The notes under the pieces: generated by a model
What the model was told of the DNA's origin: nothing
The model's input: the letters and a program-made list of their open reading frames with translations, nothing else
Database searches by the model: none
Shown: positions 1 through 8,880 of the stretch, in pieces
Numbering within the stretch: the first letter of the stretch is position 1
Layout: every line of letters starts with the position of its first letter
Program-made: the position numbers and the translations under genes
Source: a bacterium
GTDB lineage: Bacteria > Bacteroidota > Ignavibacteria > Ignavibacteriales > Ignavibacteriaceae
Direction: 5' to 3'
Length of the DNA: 64,000 bases
Assembly: GCA_016716565.1 (NCBI GenBank)
Contig: JADJWC010000001.1
Coordinates: 1,178,001-1,242,000 of the forward strand

Positions 1-92
1 ACTTATCTGCCAATATTGATGAACGAGCCGATGACAAAATGAATCGTGGTATCGTTAATCCTAAAATAATTATTTCAGAAAGTTTTATTTAA
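1..92 (+). CDS. 3' end of an unidentified upstream gene (partial)
   Basis: An open frame enters from the left edge and ends at a TAA at 90-92, giving a tail of 29 residues that ends in IIISESFI. The next gene starts 3 bases later, so the two are probably one operon. The tail is too short to identify. In comparable islands the gene before a large Eco57I-like methylase is often a helicase, but nothing visible here supports or excludes that. Confidence 0.5.
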   Translation, partial: LSANIDERADDKMNRGIVNPKIIISESFI

Positions 93-94
93 AT

Positions 95-3000
95 ATGCCG
101 ATAAGTAGTTTACAATTAAGAAACACGCTACAAAAACCTTATGACCGCATATTATTTTCCAAAGAGGTTTTAAGTCCTGTCTTTAATAATGGGTTTTCAC
201 TTAGCTCATCTTTGATAAAAGCTAACATTATACCCACTCAATCTGAGGCTCACGTTATCAGCGATGTTTATATCTATGGACAAATCGATTTAGAAGATGG
301 CACAGAAATAACTTGCTATGAAGTAAATCTACAACCAAATGTTAGGATTGAATACAGTAAAGTAGCAATTCAGCATTATGTTAGAAAACTTCTCACAGCA
401 GGACAGGCAGCACTTATAAATTTTGTTTCTCCCTCAAATAAAAATCTTTGGCGTTTAACTTTAGTTGCAAAAGACAGTATACTCACAGATGAAGGAATTA
501 AAGAAAGAACTACACATTCCAAACGTTACACATATTTACTTGGCAAGTATGAAAGCTGTAAAACGGCCGCAGAAAGATTTGAATATTTAAGTACTCAAAC
601 CAGAATAAATTTTGAATCTCTTGTCAATGCTTTCTCAGTAGAGAAACTTAGTAAAGCATTTTTTGATGAGTATACACGTCATTACGAAAACTTTATAGAA
701 TATCTTACTAAATCGAATTACAAAAAAGTTGTATTTAAGGGTGACGAAAAAGCGATTCGCGATTTTACTAAAAAATTATTGGGTAGAATTGTATTTCTTT
801 ACTTCGTTCAGAAAAAAGGATGGCTTGGTGCTTCGGATACGGATTATAAAGATGGCAATAAAAATTTTATAATGGATTTGTTTACTCAGTCTGGAGCAGG
901 TGATAATTTTTATCCTCAATGGCTTACGAAATTATTCTTTGATACTCTCAATAATAGCAATAGAAAAGACGATGTTTTTGAAATGCCTGATGGTTCTAAA
1001 GTAAAAATACCTTTCCTGAATGGCGGTCTGTTTGATAAGGAAGAATACGATGAGAAACTGTTAACCTTCAAGTCAAAGCTATTCCACAACCACAATAATG
1101 ATGAAGATCCTAATGAAAGGGGTTTCCTGGATTTTCTTAACGCATTTAACTTTACAATTTATGAAGACAGTCCTGATGAAAAGACCGTTGCCGTTGACCC
1201 TGAAATGCTCGGACATATTTTTGAAAATCTTCTTGAGGACAATAAAGACAAGGGTGCATTCTACACTCCTAAGGAAATTGTTCACTATATGTGCCAGGAA
1301 AGCCTGATTGAATATCTGAGTACTCACCTCAGTAAAGAATATACAGTTTACCGTCCTATCGATAGCTATCAAGTTGAGATTTTTGGGAATGAAACCCGTA
1401 CAGGGCAGTTAAAAATTGTTGAGGAGATTGGTGACAAAGCTCTAAACCGTAATGATGTTAGTAATATGGTTAAGAGTAAGGATATTGAAAATTTAACTCT
1501 TGAACAGATAAAGCTTATTGATAAACTTCTCGATAATGTAAAAATTTGTGACCCTGCAATTGGTTCTGGTGCCTTCCCGATGGGGTTGCTTTTGGAAATC
1601 CATTCACTTAAAGAACTGATTGCTTATAAGTTAGGTAAAGAATGGAAGCCAGTTGAAGTTAAAGAAAACATTATCCAAAAATCTATTTATGGTGTTGATA
1701 TTGAAAAAGGTGCTGTTGACATAGCCCGGCTTCGTTTTTGGTTAAGCCTTGTTGTAGATGAAGATAAGCCAAAGCCATTGCCAAATCTTGATTATAAAAT
1801 TGTTGTTGGTGATAGTCTCATTGGCAAATTTGATGGAGAAATTGTTGAGATAGAATGGAACCGCACCAAAGTTGGTCCAAGTGGTGAAAAATATGTTAAC
1901 AATATTAAAAGTTTATTAAAAGAAGTCACTGAGAAACAAAGAGAATATTTTGATCCTTCCAATAAAGACAAAAAGAAATTATCTGCTGAAATAAGAAGAA
2001 TCAAAATCGATCTATTAATTAATCAGGTTTCGCTTAACAAATTAATTTATAACTATTATAACAGTGAAGTAAGTGGTTTAGGACTTGAATTATCTGCTAA
2101 AGAAAAAGTAAAGAATGCAGAGATTCAACTTACTCTTGCTGGTTATGACCATCTAATAAAAAAGTTAACAGCATTAAAGAAAAATACTACATTAAGTTTC
2201 AATCATTTCGATTGGAAATTAGATTTTCCGGAAGTTTTAAATCCTTATTTAGTTAATGATAATGGTGGTTTTGATATTGTTATTGCTAATCCGCCATATA
2301 TCGGTCATAAAGGTGGTCAAAAAAAGTTATTCCGTTTAATTAAAAGTACATCATTAGGTAAGAGATTTAACAATGAAAGGATGGATATATTTTATTATTT
2401 CTTCCATATTTCAATTGATTTTTTGAAATCTGATGGGATTATTTCATTTATCACTACAAACTATTATTTAACAGCTGATAGCGCAATAAAACTCCGTAAA
2501 GATTTTAAGGAGCGTGTAAAATTATATAAGCTGATAAATTTTAATGAATTAAAAATTTTTGAATCAGCGCTTGGCCAGCATAATATCATAGCCTTTCTAG
2601 TTAAAAAATGGCAAGATCTATCTTGTAACATAATTAATACTAACCAAACAGGAATTGCTAATCCAGCATTACTAAGAAATATTTTGACTGGGGTTGATCA
2701 AAAATCAATTTATTATTCACAATTAAATTCCGAAATATTTGATGGTAGAAATAATTATATAAGGTTACGTTACACTAACACAACAGGCAAAACAGGTGTA
2801 TCTAGGCTTTTAGATATGATTAAAGATGAAAATCAAACTTTAGATAAATACTGCGATATATCTCAAGGTATAGTAACTGGCATTGATAAAGTTTCGAAAA
2901 AACACATAAGGAAATTTCCTGAATATGCCAAAAATGAGGGGGATGGTGTATTTGTAATATCTAGTTCAGAAAAAAAAATAATAGGCGGAAGTCCTCTTCT

Positions 3001-3838
3001 AAAACCTTGGTTTAAAAACTCCAATATTGAGCGATATTTAGTAAAAGAGAAAAACGATAAATGGTTGATACATACAAGTGTTGAGGTTGATTTACCTAAA
3101 TACCCGAATATTTTTAACCATTTAAAAAAGTATAATAAATTGATATTGTCTTGTAATTATGAAAGCGGCGAACTTAGTAAGGCCAAAAGATTAAAAAAAT
3201 GGTGGGCTCTTTCCTCCTCAAGATGGGATTTTGATTTTGAGAAGCCTAAATTAGTTTCACCGCAACGTTCTTATCAAAATGAATTCGCATTTACGGCTAC
3301 ACCTTGGTATGCTTCAGCTGATGTTTATTTTATCACAAGTAAAATTGATTCCGTCCATTTATATTATGTGCTTGGTATACTTAATTCAAAGTTAATTTAT
3401 TTTTGGTTATATAATCGTGGGAAAAGAAAAGGTGAAATGCTTGAATTATACTTAACTCCACTTTCAGAAATTCCTTTAAAGACATCAAACACTATATTTG
3501 AAAAATATATTATTTGCTTAGTTGATTACATTTTATTTCTTAGAAAACAGGACAACCACTTACTGATTGACCAAATTCTCCCTGCGTTCTTTGAACAAAT
3601 AATTGACGGGATAGTCTATGAATTATATTTGCCACAACTGCTACAGAAACACAATCGAGAAATCATAAAACATCTCGGCGAGCTACCTGAAATTAATAAT
3701 GAACTGAGTGATGAAAAGAAATTAGATATTATAAAAAAAGTTTTTAACAGCCTAAATGCTAATGTCCACCCTGTAAGAGTAAATCTTGGTAAAATGAAAG
3801 AGATCGAAGAAATAAAAATTATTGAGGGGATTTCTTAA
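95..3838 (+). CDS. Eco57I/PglX-like N6-adenine DNA methyltransferase (restriction-modification or defence methylase)
   Basis: This is a large, 1247-residue protein of the Eco57I-type methylase family, predicted to transfer a methyl group from SAM to adenine in DNA. The conserved pieces are in order: a GAFYTPKEIVHYM segment near residue 385, SAM-binding motif I (CDPAIGSGAF) near residue 485, YGVDIEKGAVDIARLRF near 530, and catalytic motif IV NPPY near 730. The long C-terminal third resembles a TaqI-type target recognition domain. No clear PD-(D/E)XK nuclease motif is visible in the N-terminus, so it may be a methylase only, as in BREX or DISARM, rather than a type IIG enzyme. It starts 3 bases after the previous gene and is followed by a tight run of plus-strand genes that includes an RNase H-fold protein, an Hsp70 and a helicase, which suggests a multi-gene defence system. 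Confidence 0.85.
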   Translation: MPISSLQLRNTLQKPYDRILFSKEVLSPVFNNGFSLSSSLIKANIIPTQSEAHVISDVYIYGQIDLEDGTEITCYEVNLQPNVRIEYSKVAIQHYVRKLLTAGQAALINFVSPSNKNLWRLTLVAKDSILTDEGIKERTTHSKRYTYLLGKYESCKTAAERFEYLSTQTRINFESLVNAFSVEKLSKAFFDEYTRHYENFIEYLTKSNYKKVVFKGDEKAIRDFTKKLLGRIVFLYFVQKKGWLGASDTDYKDGNKNFIMDLFTQSGAGDNFYPQWLTKLFFDTLNNSNRKDDVFEMPDGSKVKIPFLNGGLFDKEEYDEKLLTFKSKLFHNHNNDEDPNERGFLDFLNAFNFTIYEDSPDEKTVAVDPEMLGHIFENLLEDNKDKGAFYTPKEIVHYMCQESLIEYLSTHLSKEYTVYRPIDSYQVEIFGNETRTGQLKIVEEIGDKALNRNDVSNMVKSKDIENLTLEQIKLIDKLLDNVKICDPAIGSGAFPMGLLLEIHSLKELIAYKLGKEWKPVEVKENIIQKSIYGVDIEKGAVDIARLRFWLSLVVDEDKPKPLPNLDYKIVVGDSLIGKFDGEIVEIEWNRTKVGPSGEKYVNNIKSLLKEVTEKQREYFDPSNKDKKKLSAEIRRIKIDLLINQVSLNKLIYNYYNSEVSGLGLELSAKEKVKNAEIQLTLAGYDHLIKKLTALKKNTTLSFNHFDWKLDFPEVLNPYLVNDNGGFDIVIANPPYIGHKGGQKKLFRLIKSTSLGKRFNNERMDIFYYFFHISIDFLKSDGIISFITTNYYLTADSAIKLRKDFKERVKLYKLINFNELKIFESALGQHNIIAFLVKKWQDLSCNIINTNQTGIANPALLRNILTGVDQKSIYYSQLNSEIFDGRNNYIRLRYTNTTGKTGVSRLLDMIKDENQTLDKYCDISQGIVTGIDKVSKKHIRKFPEYAKNEGDGVFVISSSEKKIIGGSPLLKPWFKNSNIERYLVKEKNDKWLIHTSVEVDLPKYPNIFNHLKKYNKLILSCNYESGELSKAKRLKKWWALSSSRWDFDFEKPKLVSPQRSYQNEFAFTATPWYASADVYFITSKIDSVHLYYVLGILNSKLIYFWLYNRGKRKGEMLELYLTPLSEIPLKTSNTIFEKYIICLVDYILFLRKQDNHLLIDQILPAFFEQIIDGIVYELYLPQLLQKHNREIIKHLGELPEINNELSDEKKLDIIKKVFNSLNANVHPVRVNLGKMKEIEEIKIIEGIS

Positions 3839-3839
3839 A

Positions 3840-4325
3840 ATGGCAGTCCAGATTATTTCTTTAATTATCGCACTCTTAGCAGTTATTGCTGGCCCAATAA
3901 TTACCTATATAGTAACCAAAAAGAATTTAGAATCACAATTCAGATTAACGGTCCCGATTAAATGGCTGGAAAAACTTGAAGAAGCAGCTCATTCCTATTT
4001 ATTCGCCTCTCTGGAGTGGATCGAAAAATATCGTGGAGTAACAGATTCAAAATTTTATCAAAAAGAAGATGCTACCAAAGAAATAAATCGAATGTTCGAT
4101 GCGATAAACTCCGCATTTATCAAACTACAATTGCAACTCGATGAAAAAAAGTCGATCCAAAAAGAAATATTGAATAACGCAGTTTTAATAAAAGACATTA
4201 TCAACGAAAAATTATTTGATGAGGCAAGTCTAAATAAATTAAGAACTGCCCACGATGCAATTATAGAGAAAGTTAAGATTATTCTTCAGGGTGAAAGAAG
4301 TAAGATCACAAAGGTTTTTAGGTAA
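3840..4325 (+). CDS. small membrane-anchored helical protein of unknown function
   Basis: I chose the ATG at 3840, preceded by GAGGGG, over a TTG at 3822 inside the previous gene. This gives 161 residues. Residues about 3-25 form one hydrophobic segment (IISLIIALLAVIAGPIITYIV) and the rest is charged and helical, with no recognisable catalytic motif. The topology is probably a short periplasmic N-terminus, one membrane span and a cytoplasmic helical domain. The gene follows the methylase by one base and is very likely co-transcribed. Small single-span proteins are common as effectors or sensors in defence operons, but that role is only inferred here. Confidence 0.7.
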   Translation: MAVQIISLIIALLAVIAGPIITYIVTKKNLESQFRLTVPIKWLEKLEEAAHSYLFASLEWIEKYRGVTDSKFYQKEDATKEINRMFDAINSAFIKLQLQLDEKKSIQKEILNNAVLIKDIINEKLFDEASLNKLRTAHDAIIEKVKIILQGERSKITKVFR

Positions 4326-4355
4326 TAATTAGTCAAGGCTAAAGTAGCTCGCAAA

Positions 4356-5219
4356 ATGGATTATCATAATAAAATAAATCCATATGCTCTCTATATTCAT
4401 TGTGATGCCGCAATGGATTATGATTCCAAAAACTCGGGCGGAATAGGTATTAGAATCGAATTTCCTGATTTTGTCAATCTTGAACCTATTGAAAAGCAAT
4501 TTGGGAAATATGTAGGCGCCAATATTGAACGTCTTGAGTTGGAAGCGATAATTAAAGGATTAAATGAGGCACTGAATTTATTTGAAGCTTATCCAGAAGA
4601 ACTTAATAATATTAAAATAATAATAATTACGACAGACAGGCATAAACTTTGTGACCAGGAAAGAACCAATCCTTATACGATTAAATCCTGGAGAAGTAAT
4701 AATTGGTGTAATAATAATGGTAAGAAGATTAAAAATTATGATTTGCTAGAAAAGATTGATAAAGCTAGGAAAAAACTCTCAGATAGGTCTTATTGTAGAG
4801 TGCATATAGATTATCAGAGACGTAAGTTCCGCAAAAAAGTTGATAAACTTGCCAAGGGTGCCAAAGATATATCGTTAGTTAATGATAGTATTGCTAAAAA
4901 AGGTTTGAAGATTGGATGGAGAATATTTGATGGTCCTGAAATAAATTATAATTCATTAAAAGAGAATGAAGAATATTTAGTTAGAATATTTAAGAAAGAC
5001 GACGTGGGTAATTATCAATGGGAAATTAATTGCGAAATATTTGATGGTGAGTTTGTTGGGAGGACAATGAAAATATACTCTGATAATGAATTAGAAAGAC
5101 AAATTCATCGACAACATATTTATAAAGTAAAACTTCAAAAAGTTTACAAGTATTATGTTTTAATCTATAATACAATTGAGGAAGTACTGATTGATGGTAA
5201 AAGGGATTCAGAAACCTAA
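4356..5219 (+). CDS. RNase H-fold protein (ribonuclease HI-like) in a defence operon
   Basis: The protein has 287 residues, and about the first 170 have the order of conserved acids expected of an RNase HI-like fold: an Asp in HCDAAMD near residue 17, a Glu in NIERLELEAI near residue 64, an Asp in IIITTDRHKL near 92, and a late Asp in KKVDKLAKGA near 165. All four positions of a DEDD site therefore seem to be present, so activity on RNA in RNA-DNA hybrids is plausible. The C-terminal 110 residues are unassigned. It is much longer than a housekeeping RNase HI (about 155 residues) and sits between the membrane protein and the Hsp70 gene in the same direction. A role in cutting hybrids, or a catalytically related one, within the island is inferred. 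Confidence 0.65.
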   Translation: MDYHNKINPYALYIHCDAAMDYDSKNSGGIGIRIEFPDFVNLEPIEKQFGKYVGANIERLELEAIIKGLNEALNLFEAYPEELNNIKIIIITTDRHKLCDQERTNPYTIKSWRSNNWCNNNGKKIKNYDLLEKIDKARKKLSDRSYCRVHIDYQRRKFRKKVDKLAKGAKDISLVNDSIAKKGLKIGWRIFDGPEINYNSLKENEEYLVRIFKKDDVGNYQWEINCEIFDGEFVGRTMKIYSDNELERQIHRQHIYKVKLQKVYKYYVLIYNTIEEVLIDGKRDSET

Positions 5220-5242
5220 GAATTAAATCATAAGGTTCAACT

Positions 5243-6547
5243 ATGGCTACAGAAACTACTTTAAATAATTTTATCCCAGCCTTATCCAATACATCAATGG
5301 TCAGGGATAAATTAAAAAATACAACTTTTATTGGAATTGATTTTGGGACCTCAACAACTGTTGCCAGCTACGCCGTGCTTGGCGATAATAAAACACCCAT
5401 TCGAACTGAAACAATTCCTATTGAACAAATAATGCACGATGGAAGACATTTTGAATCTCATCTTGTACCATCAATTATTGCCTGGTATAAAGACAAATTA
5501 CTAATTGGTGAAGGAGCTAGGTTTGTTAAATATGGAATGACACCCAATAAAAATGTTTGGTCTTCATTCAAGATGAAACTTGGAATTAACCTGGGTCCGA
5601 TGTATTATAACACTGATTTACCCTCCAATCACCCAATTGCAACAATTGAGAATCCTTCACAGGCAGCAACAGTTTTTTTCAAGTTTATTAAGCAGGGGGT
5701 AGAAAAATTTGTAAAGAAGAAAAAACTACCCGGGCACATTGAGTATTCTATTAGCATTCCTGCATCATTTGAATCCAATCAGCGCGCAGACTTACTAAAA
5801 GCATTGAAAGATGCTGGAATTGAATTATCAACATATTGTTTCATCGATGAGCCTAATGCTGCTTTTTTAAGCTACCTTGCTGAATCAAATCAGAATAATC
5901 TTGGCAGTTTTCAAATTGCTGAAAACTCTCCTATCCATATTTTAGTTTTTGATTTCGGTGCAGGTACTTGTGATCTTTCATTACTTGAAATCGGCAGAAC
6001 GCATAAGAGTTTCTACTCAAAAAACATAGCTATTTCACGCTATGAAGAAATGGGTGGTGATGATATTGATTATCTTATTGCAAAAAATCTTTTACTTAAT
6101 CGGTTACTTGAGGAAAGCAATTTACAGTTAGATGATTTGAGCACCGCTGATTTAAATAAAAGAATTATCCCTAAGCTTCTTAAACCTGCTGAAGATCTAA
6201 AAATTAAAGTCAGTAAAACTATCGCAAATCAAATCATTGGTTACGAATTACCACCAATAGCTAAGAGTGAAACTGAAGTTAAGCTTGGATATGATGTAGA
6301 AATTGCTTTGCCAAGACAGACTCTAATATTATCAAAGCCATCAATTATGTATCAGGATTTTTATCAAATTAATGATTTATTATTTGATGGCTATAGTGAA
6401 GAATTATCAGAAGGCTTAAAAGAAGGAAAGTGCGTAAACAGTTTATTGGATGATATATTGTCAAAATCAAACTTACCTGCTTCAGATATTGACATGGTTC
6501 TTTTAATTGGTGGTAGTTCTGCTAATCCATATTTACAAAAAAATTAA
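5243..6547 (+). CDS. Hsp70 (DnaK-like) ATPase domain, first part of an interrupted gene
   Basis: The 434 residues cover most of an Hsp70 nucleotide-binding domain: phosphate-1 loop FIGIDFGTSTT near residue 29, phosphate-2 loop VFDFGAGTCDLSL near 236, and the adenosine motif LLIGGSSANPYL near 423. The frame stops at TAA 6545-6547, directly after seven A residues at 6537-6543. An eighth A would join this frame to the following one and read through RNYFEDVEIEIPRDLRSHVS, which is typical Hsp70 sequence. The original product would be about 808 residues. A real mutation, a sequencing error in the homopolymer, or transcriptional slippage could explain the break. Hsp70-like ATPases in operons with helicases and nucleases occur in bacterial conflict systems; that link is inference here. 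Confidence 0.8.
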   Translation: MATETTLNNFIPALSNTSMVRDKLKNTTFIGIDFGTSTTVASYAVLGDNKTPIRTETIPIEQIMHDGRHFESHLVPSIIAWYKDKLLIGEGARFVKYGMTPNKNVWSSFKMKLGINLGPMYYNTDLPSNHPIATIENPSQAATVFFKFIKQGVEKFVKKKKLPGHIEYSISIPASFESNQRADLLKALKDAGIELSTYCFIDEPNAAFLSYLAESNQNNLGSFQIAENSPIHILVFDFGAGTCDLSLLEIGRTHKSFYSKNIAISRYEEMGGDDIDYLIAKNLLLNRLLEESNLQLDDLSTADLNKRIIPKLLKPAEDLKIKVSKTIANQIIGYELPPIAKSETEVKLGYDVEIALPRQTLILSKPSIMYQDFYQINDLLFDGYSEELSEGLKEGKCVNSLLDDILSKSNLPASDIDMVLLIGGSSANPYLQKN

Positions 6548-6588
6548 GAAACTATTTTGAAGATGTTGAGATTGAAATTCCAAGAGAT

Positions 6589-7671
6589 TTGCGATCCCAT
6601 GTTTCAGTTGGTGCAGCACTAAACTCATTTTTGGTTCATGGTTTATCTGTTAATCTAATCAATCCGATTACAAGTGAGCCAATTATGATTCTAACTAAGA
6701 ACGATGAAACGATAACTTTATTTAAAGCGGGCAAAAATATACCGACTGAAATGTTTGAGGTTGATAATCTCTTGACACAGATTGAAAACCAAAAACTGCT
6801 TGAGATTCCGATATGTGTTTCGGATCGAACTAAATTGCTCTCTGTCATCCGAGTTGATTTGTCTCAGCATTTCCCAATTAAAAAGGATTCATATATAAAA
6901 TTGAGATATGGGATCGATGAAAACAAATTGCTCAAGATTAGTGTTAGTATTAATGGTGCTGAACTTAAAACTGAATATGTTAATCCATTTGCAAATTCTG
7001 CTTTAAGCAATGCTGAAAGAATTATATTAGCTGCTGAAAAGAAAGTAAATGAAAGTGCTTATTATAATAATGGTAATCCAGAAATTGGCACGTTATACGA
7101 ATTGTTTGAAGCTTATAAGCAAGCAAAAGAATATCAGAAAGCAGCGGAAATATTGGAAATAATAAATTCTAAAAGCCCTGACAATAATATGCCTACTAAT
7201 ATCTGCTATTATTATTCTATGGCTAGTAATAAAAAGAAGTCTTTAGAATGGGCTCAACGGGCATACGATCAAATTAGATCTGCTACAAATTCCTTTAACC
7301 TTGCACTAAAATTTGAAGCAGCTGGTAATTATCAGAAGTATGAAGATCTGATGGAAGAATGTTTAGCCAATGATAAGGATGCAAATTATGCCTCTATACA
7401 GTATGGCACATATTTAAGCGATAAAGATCCAGATCGTTCTGAAGAATTAGTTAAAAAAGGTTTTAACGCATACTCCAAACTTTACAGGGATGGGACTCTG
7501 GAGGTGAGTGATTTTCATAGATTGATTACAGCTGCAAAACATTTGGGTAAAAACGATTTTGCAGACGAAGTTTCAACTAAACACAAGAAATTATTAGAAT
7601 CAGAAAAATGGTACTCAGATGATAATTTGCTTATCAAAAAAGAATTTCAACAATTAAAAAGCAAGGAGTAA
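6589..7671 (+). CDS. Hsp70 C-terminal part with TPR-like helical repeats (second part of an interrupted gene)
   Basis: This frame is open from just after the A-tract at 6537-6543; the first ATG is inside the Hsp70 fold (residues RSHVSVGAALN, the end of the ATPase domain), so 6589 is probably not a native start. The middle is a beta-rich stretch in the position of the substrate-binding domain. After about residue 145 it changes to helical repeats with TPR spacing, for example LYELFEAYKQAKEYQKAAEIL and the SLEWAQRAYD segment. The TPR tail is not part of normal DnaK and suggests a client- or partner-specific chaperone. It ends 4 bases before the helicase start. Confidence 0.7.
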   Translation: MRSHVSVGAALNSFLVHGLSVNLINPITSEPIMILTKNDETITLFKAGKNIPTEMFEVDNLLTQIENQKLLEIPICVSDRTKLLSVIRVDLSQHFPIKKDSYIKLRYGIDENKLLKISVSINGAELKTEYVNPFANSALSNAERIILAAEKKVNESAYYNNGNPEIGTLYELFEAYKQAKEYQKAAEILEIINSKSPDNNMPTNICYYYSMASNKKKSLEWAQRAYDQIRSATNSFNLALKFEAAGNYQKYEDLMEECLANDKDANYASIQYGTYLSDKDPDRSEELVKKGFNAYSKLYRDGTLEVSDFHRLITAAKHLGKNDFADEVSTKHKKLLESEKWYSDDNLLIKKEFQQLKSKE

Positions 7672-7675
7672 CCTC

Positions 7676-8869
7676 ATGGAGTGGATGATAAACATAAACA
7701 AATTGATTCCTGAACAAAGGTATTTCTTTGAAAATGAGTTTGATGCCACTAATGGAGATAGGAATAATCATTGGATACAAGGACCAGTAGGATCAGGGAA
7801 GACAGTTGTACTTGTTCATACTATAAACAAGATATTTGAAAGTAACCCAAGAATAAAAGCTTGCATTGTTGTTTTTACATATGCGCTTATTGACATGTTA
7901 CGCACTGGATTATCTGAAGCAATAAAATCACGAATTCCTATATTTACTTATCCAGAATTTAGTAGAACAACTGATAATTACGATATCATCTTTGTAGATG
8001 AGGTACAGGATATTAGAGCTGACGTGCTTTCGCATTTAAGAAATTATTCAAATCAGCTCATAGTTGCTGGTGACTCAGTCCAATCAATTTATGATGATGG
8101 TTGTCCACCTTATCAAATATCTCAATTGACAAATACGAAACCATATCAGTTAAGAACGGTTCATAGACTAACAAATAAAATCATACAGATTGCATCTAAC
8201 TTTTTGGATGACCCGGATTTACTTTTAAGTGCACCGAGAGGTAGATTGGCTAATGTGGATGTAGTCAAATATGTTTCTGAAAATATTTCGGAAGAAGTTA
8301 GGTTTGTTTATTCTAAGGCAAAAGAATTTGCTGAGCAAGGTTATAGTACCGCTATATTATTACCCAAGCATACTGAGATAACAAAGTTTCTTGATGAGGT
8401 TTGTGCAATAGAAGAAATTGACTACTATGATTGGCCAGCCCCACATAGAGGAAGAAATGCGAGCCAGGAGTACGAAGGATTTAACAGTTATGTATCTTCA
8501 ATGGGTTTCCCAATACAATATTTAGGCAATAGTTTTGGTTCACTTCAAAGAGCCTATGATGAAAATTTAATAAACGTAATGACTTACCATAGTTCGAAAG
8601 GATTAGATTTTCAAGCTGTCTTTTTACCCTTCCTTTCTGATTCGCTTGAGATATGGAGAAACGATCCATTACGAGAAAAGACTTTGTTTTTTGTTGCATT
8701 AACTCGGAGTAGACAAAATCTATTTTTATCCTATAGTGATGATCCACACCACTTGATGTTGAGGATTCCAGCAGAATTGTTGATGTTAGAAGGTACTGAC
8801 AATGATTTTGGTTCAGGAGACGACTCTGAAGATGATTTCTTATACAATAAAGACGATCTACCTTTTTAA
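7676..8869 (+). CDS. short UvrD/Rep-type superfamily 1 helicase
   Basis: The 397-residue protein carries the SF1 helicase motifs in order: Walker A GPVGSGKTV near residue 36, Walker B with DEVQD (IIFVDEVQDI) near 102, VAGDSVQSIY near 130, HRLTNKI near 162, the MTYHSSKGLDF motif near 302, and VALTRSRQNL near 341. It lacks the large 1B and 2B insertions of UvrD or Rep, so it is a minimal version. The acidic tail ends in DDSEDDFLYNKDDLPF. The start is fixed by AAGGAG at 7663-7668. Being directly downstream of the Hsp70 gene it probably acts in the same system, perhaps unwinding foreign DNA or RNA-DNA hybrids. Confidence 0.85.
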   Translation: MEWMININKLIPEQRYFFENEFDATNGDRNNHWIQGPVGSGKTVVLVHTINKIFESNPRIKACIVVFTYALIDMLRTGLSEAIKSRIPIFTYPEFSRTTDNYDIIFVDEVQDIRADVLSHLRNYSNQLIVAGDSVQSIYDDGCPPYQISQLTNTKPYQLRTVHRLTNKIIQIASNFLDDPDLLLSAPRGRLANVDVVKYVSENISEEVRFVYSKAKEFAEQGYSTAILLPKHTEITKFLDEVCAIEEIDYYDWPAPHRGRNASQEYEGFNSYVSSMGFPIQYLGNSFGSLQRAYDENLINVMTYHSSKGLDFQAVFLPFLSDSLEIWRNDPLREKTLFFVALTRSRQNLFLSYSDDPHHLMLRIPAELLMLEGTDNDFGSGDDSEDDFLYNKDDLPF

Positions 8870-8880
8870 AGGAAATATAA

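Noticed and set aside
1079..1372. Minus-strand open frame of 97 residues inside the first methylase gene
   Set aside because: It lies wholly inside a clear coding frame on the other strand and has no family-like sequence; it is a shadow of AT-rich coding DNA.
95..3838. BREX pglX
   Set aside because: The methylase resembles PglX in size and motifs, but none of the other BREX genes (brxA, brxB, brxC, pglZ) is visible in the neighbouring genes.
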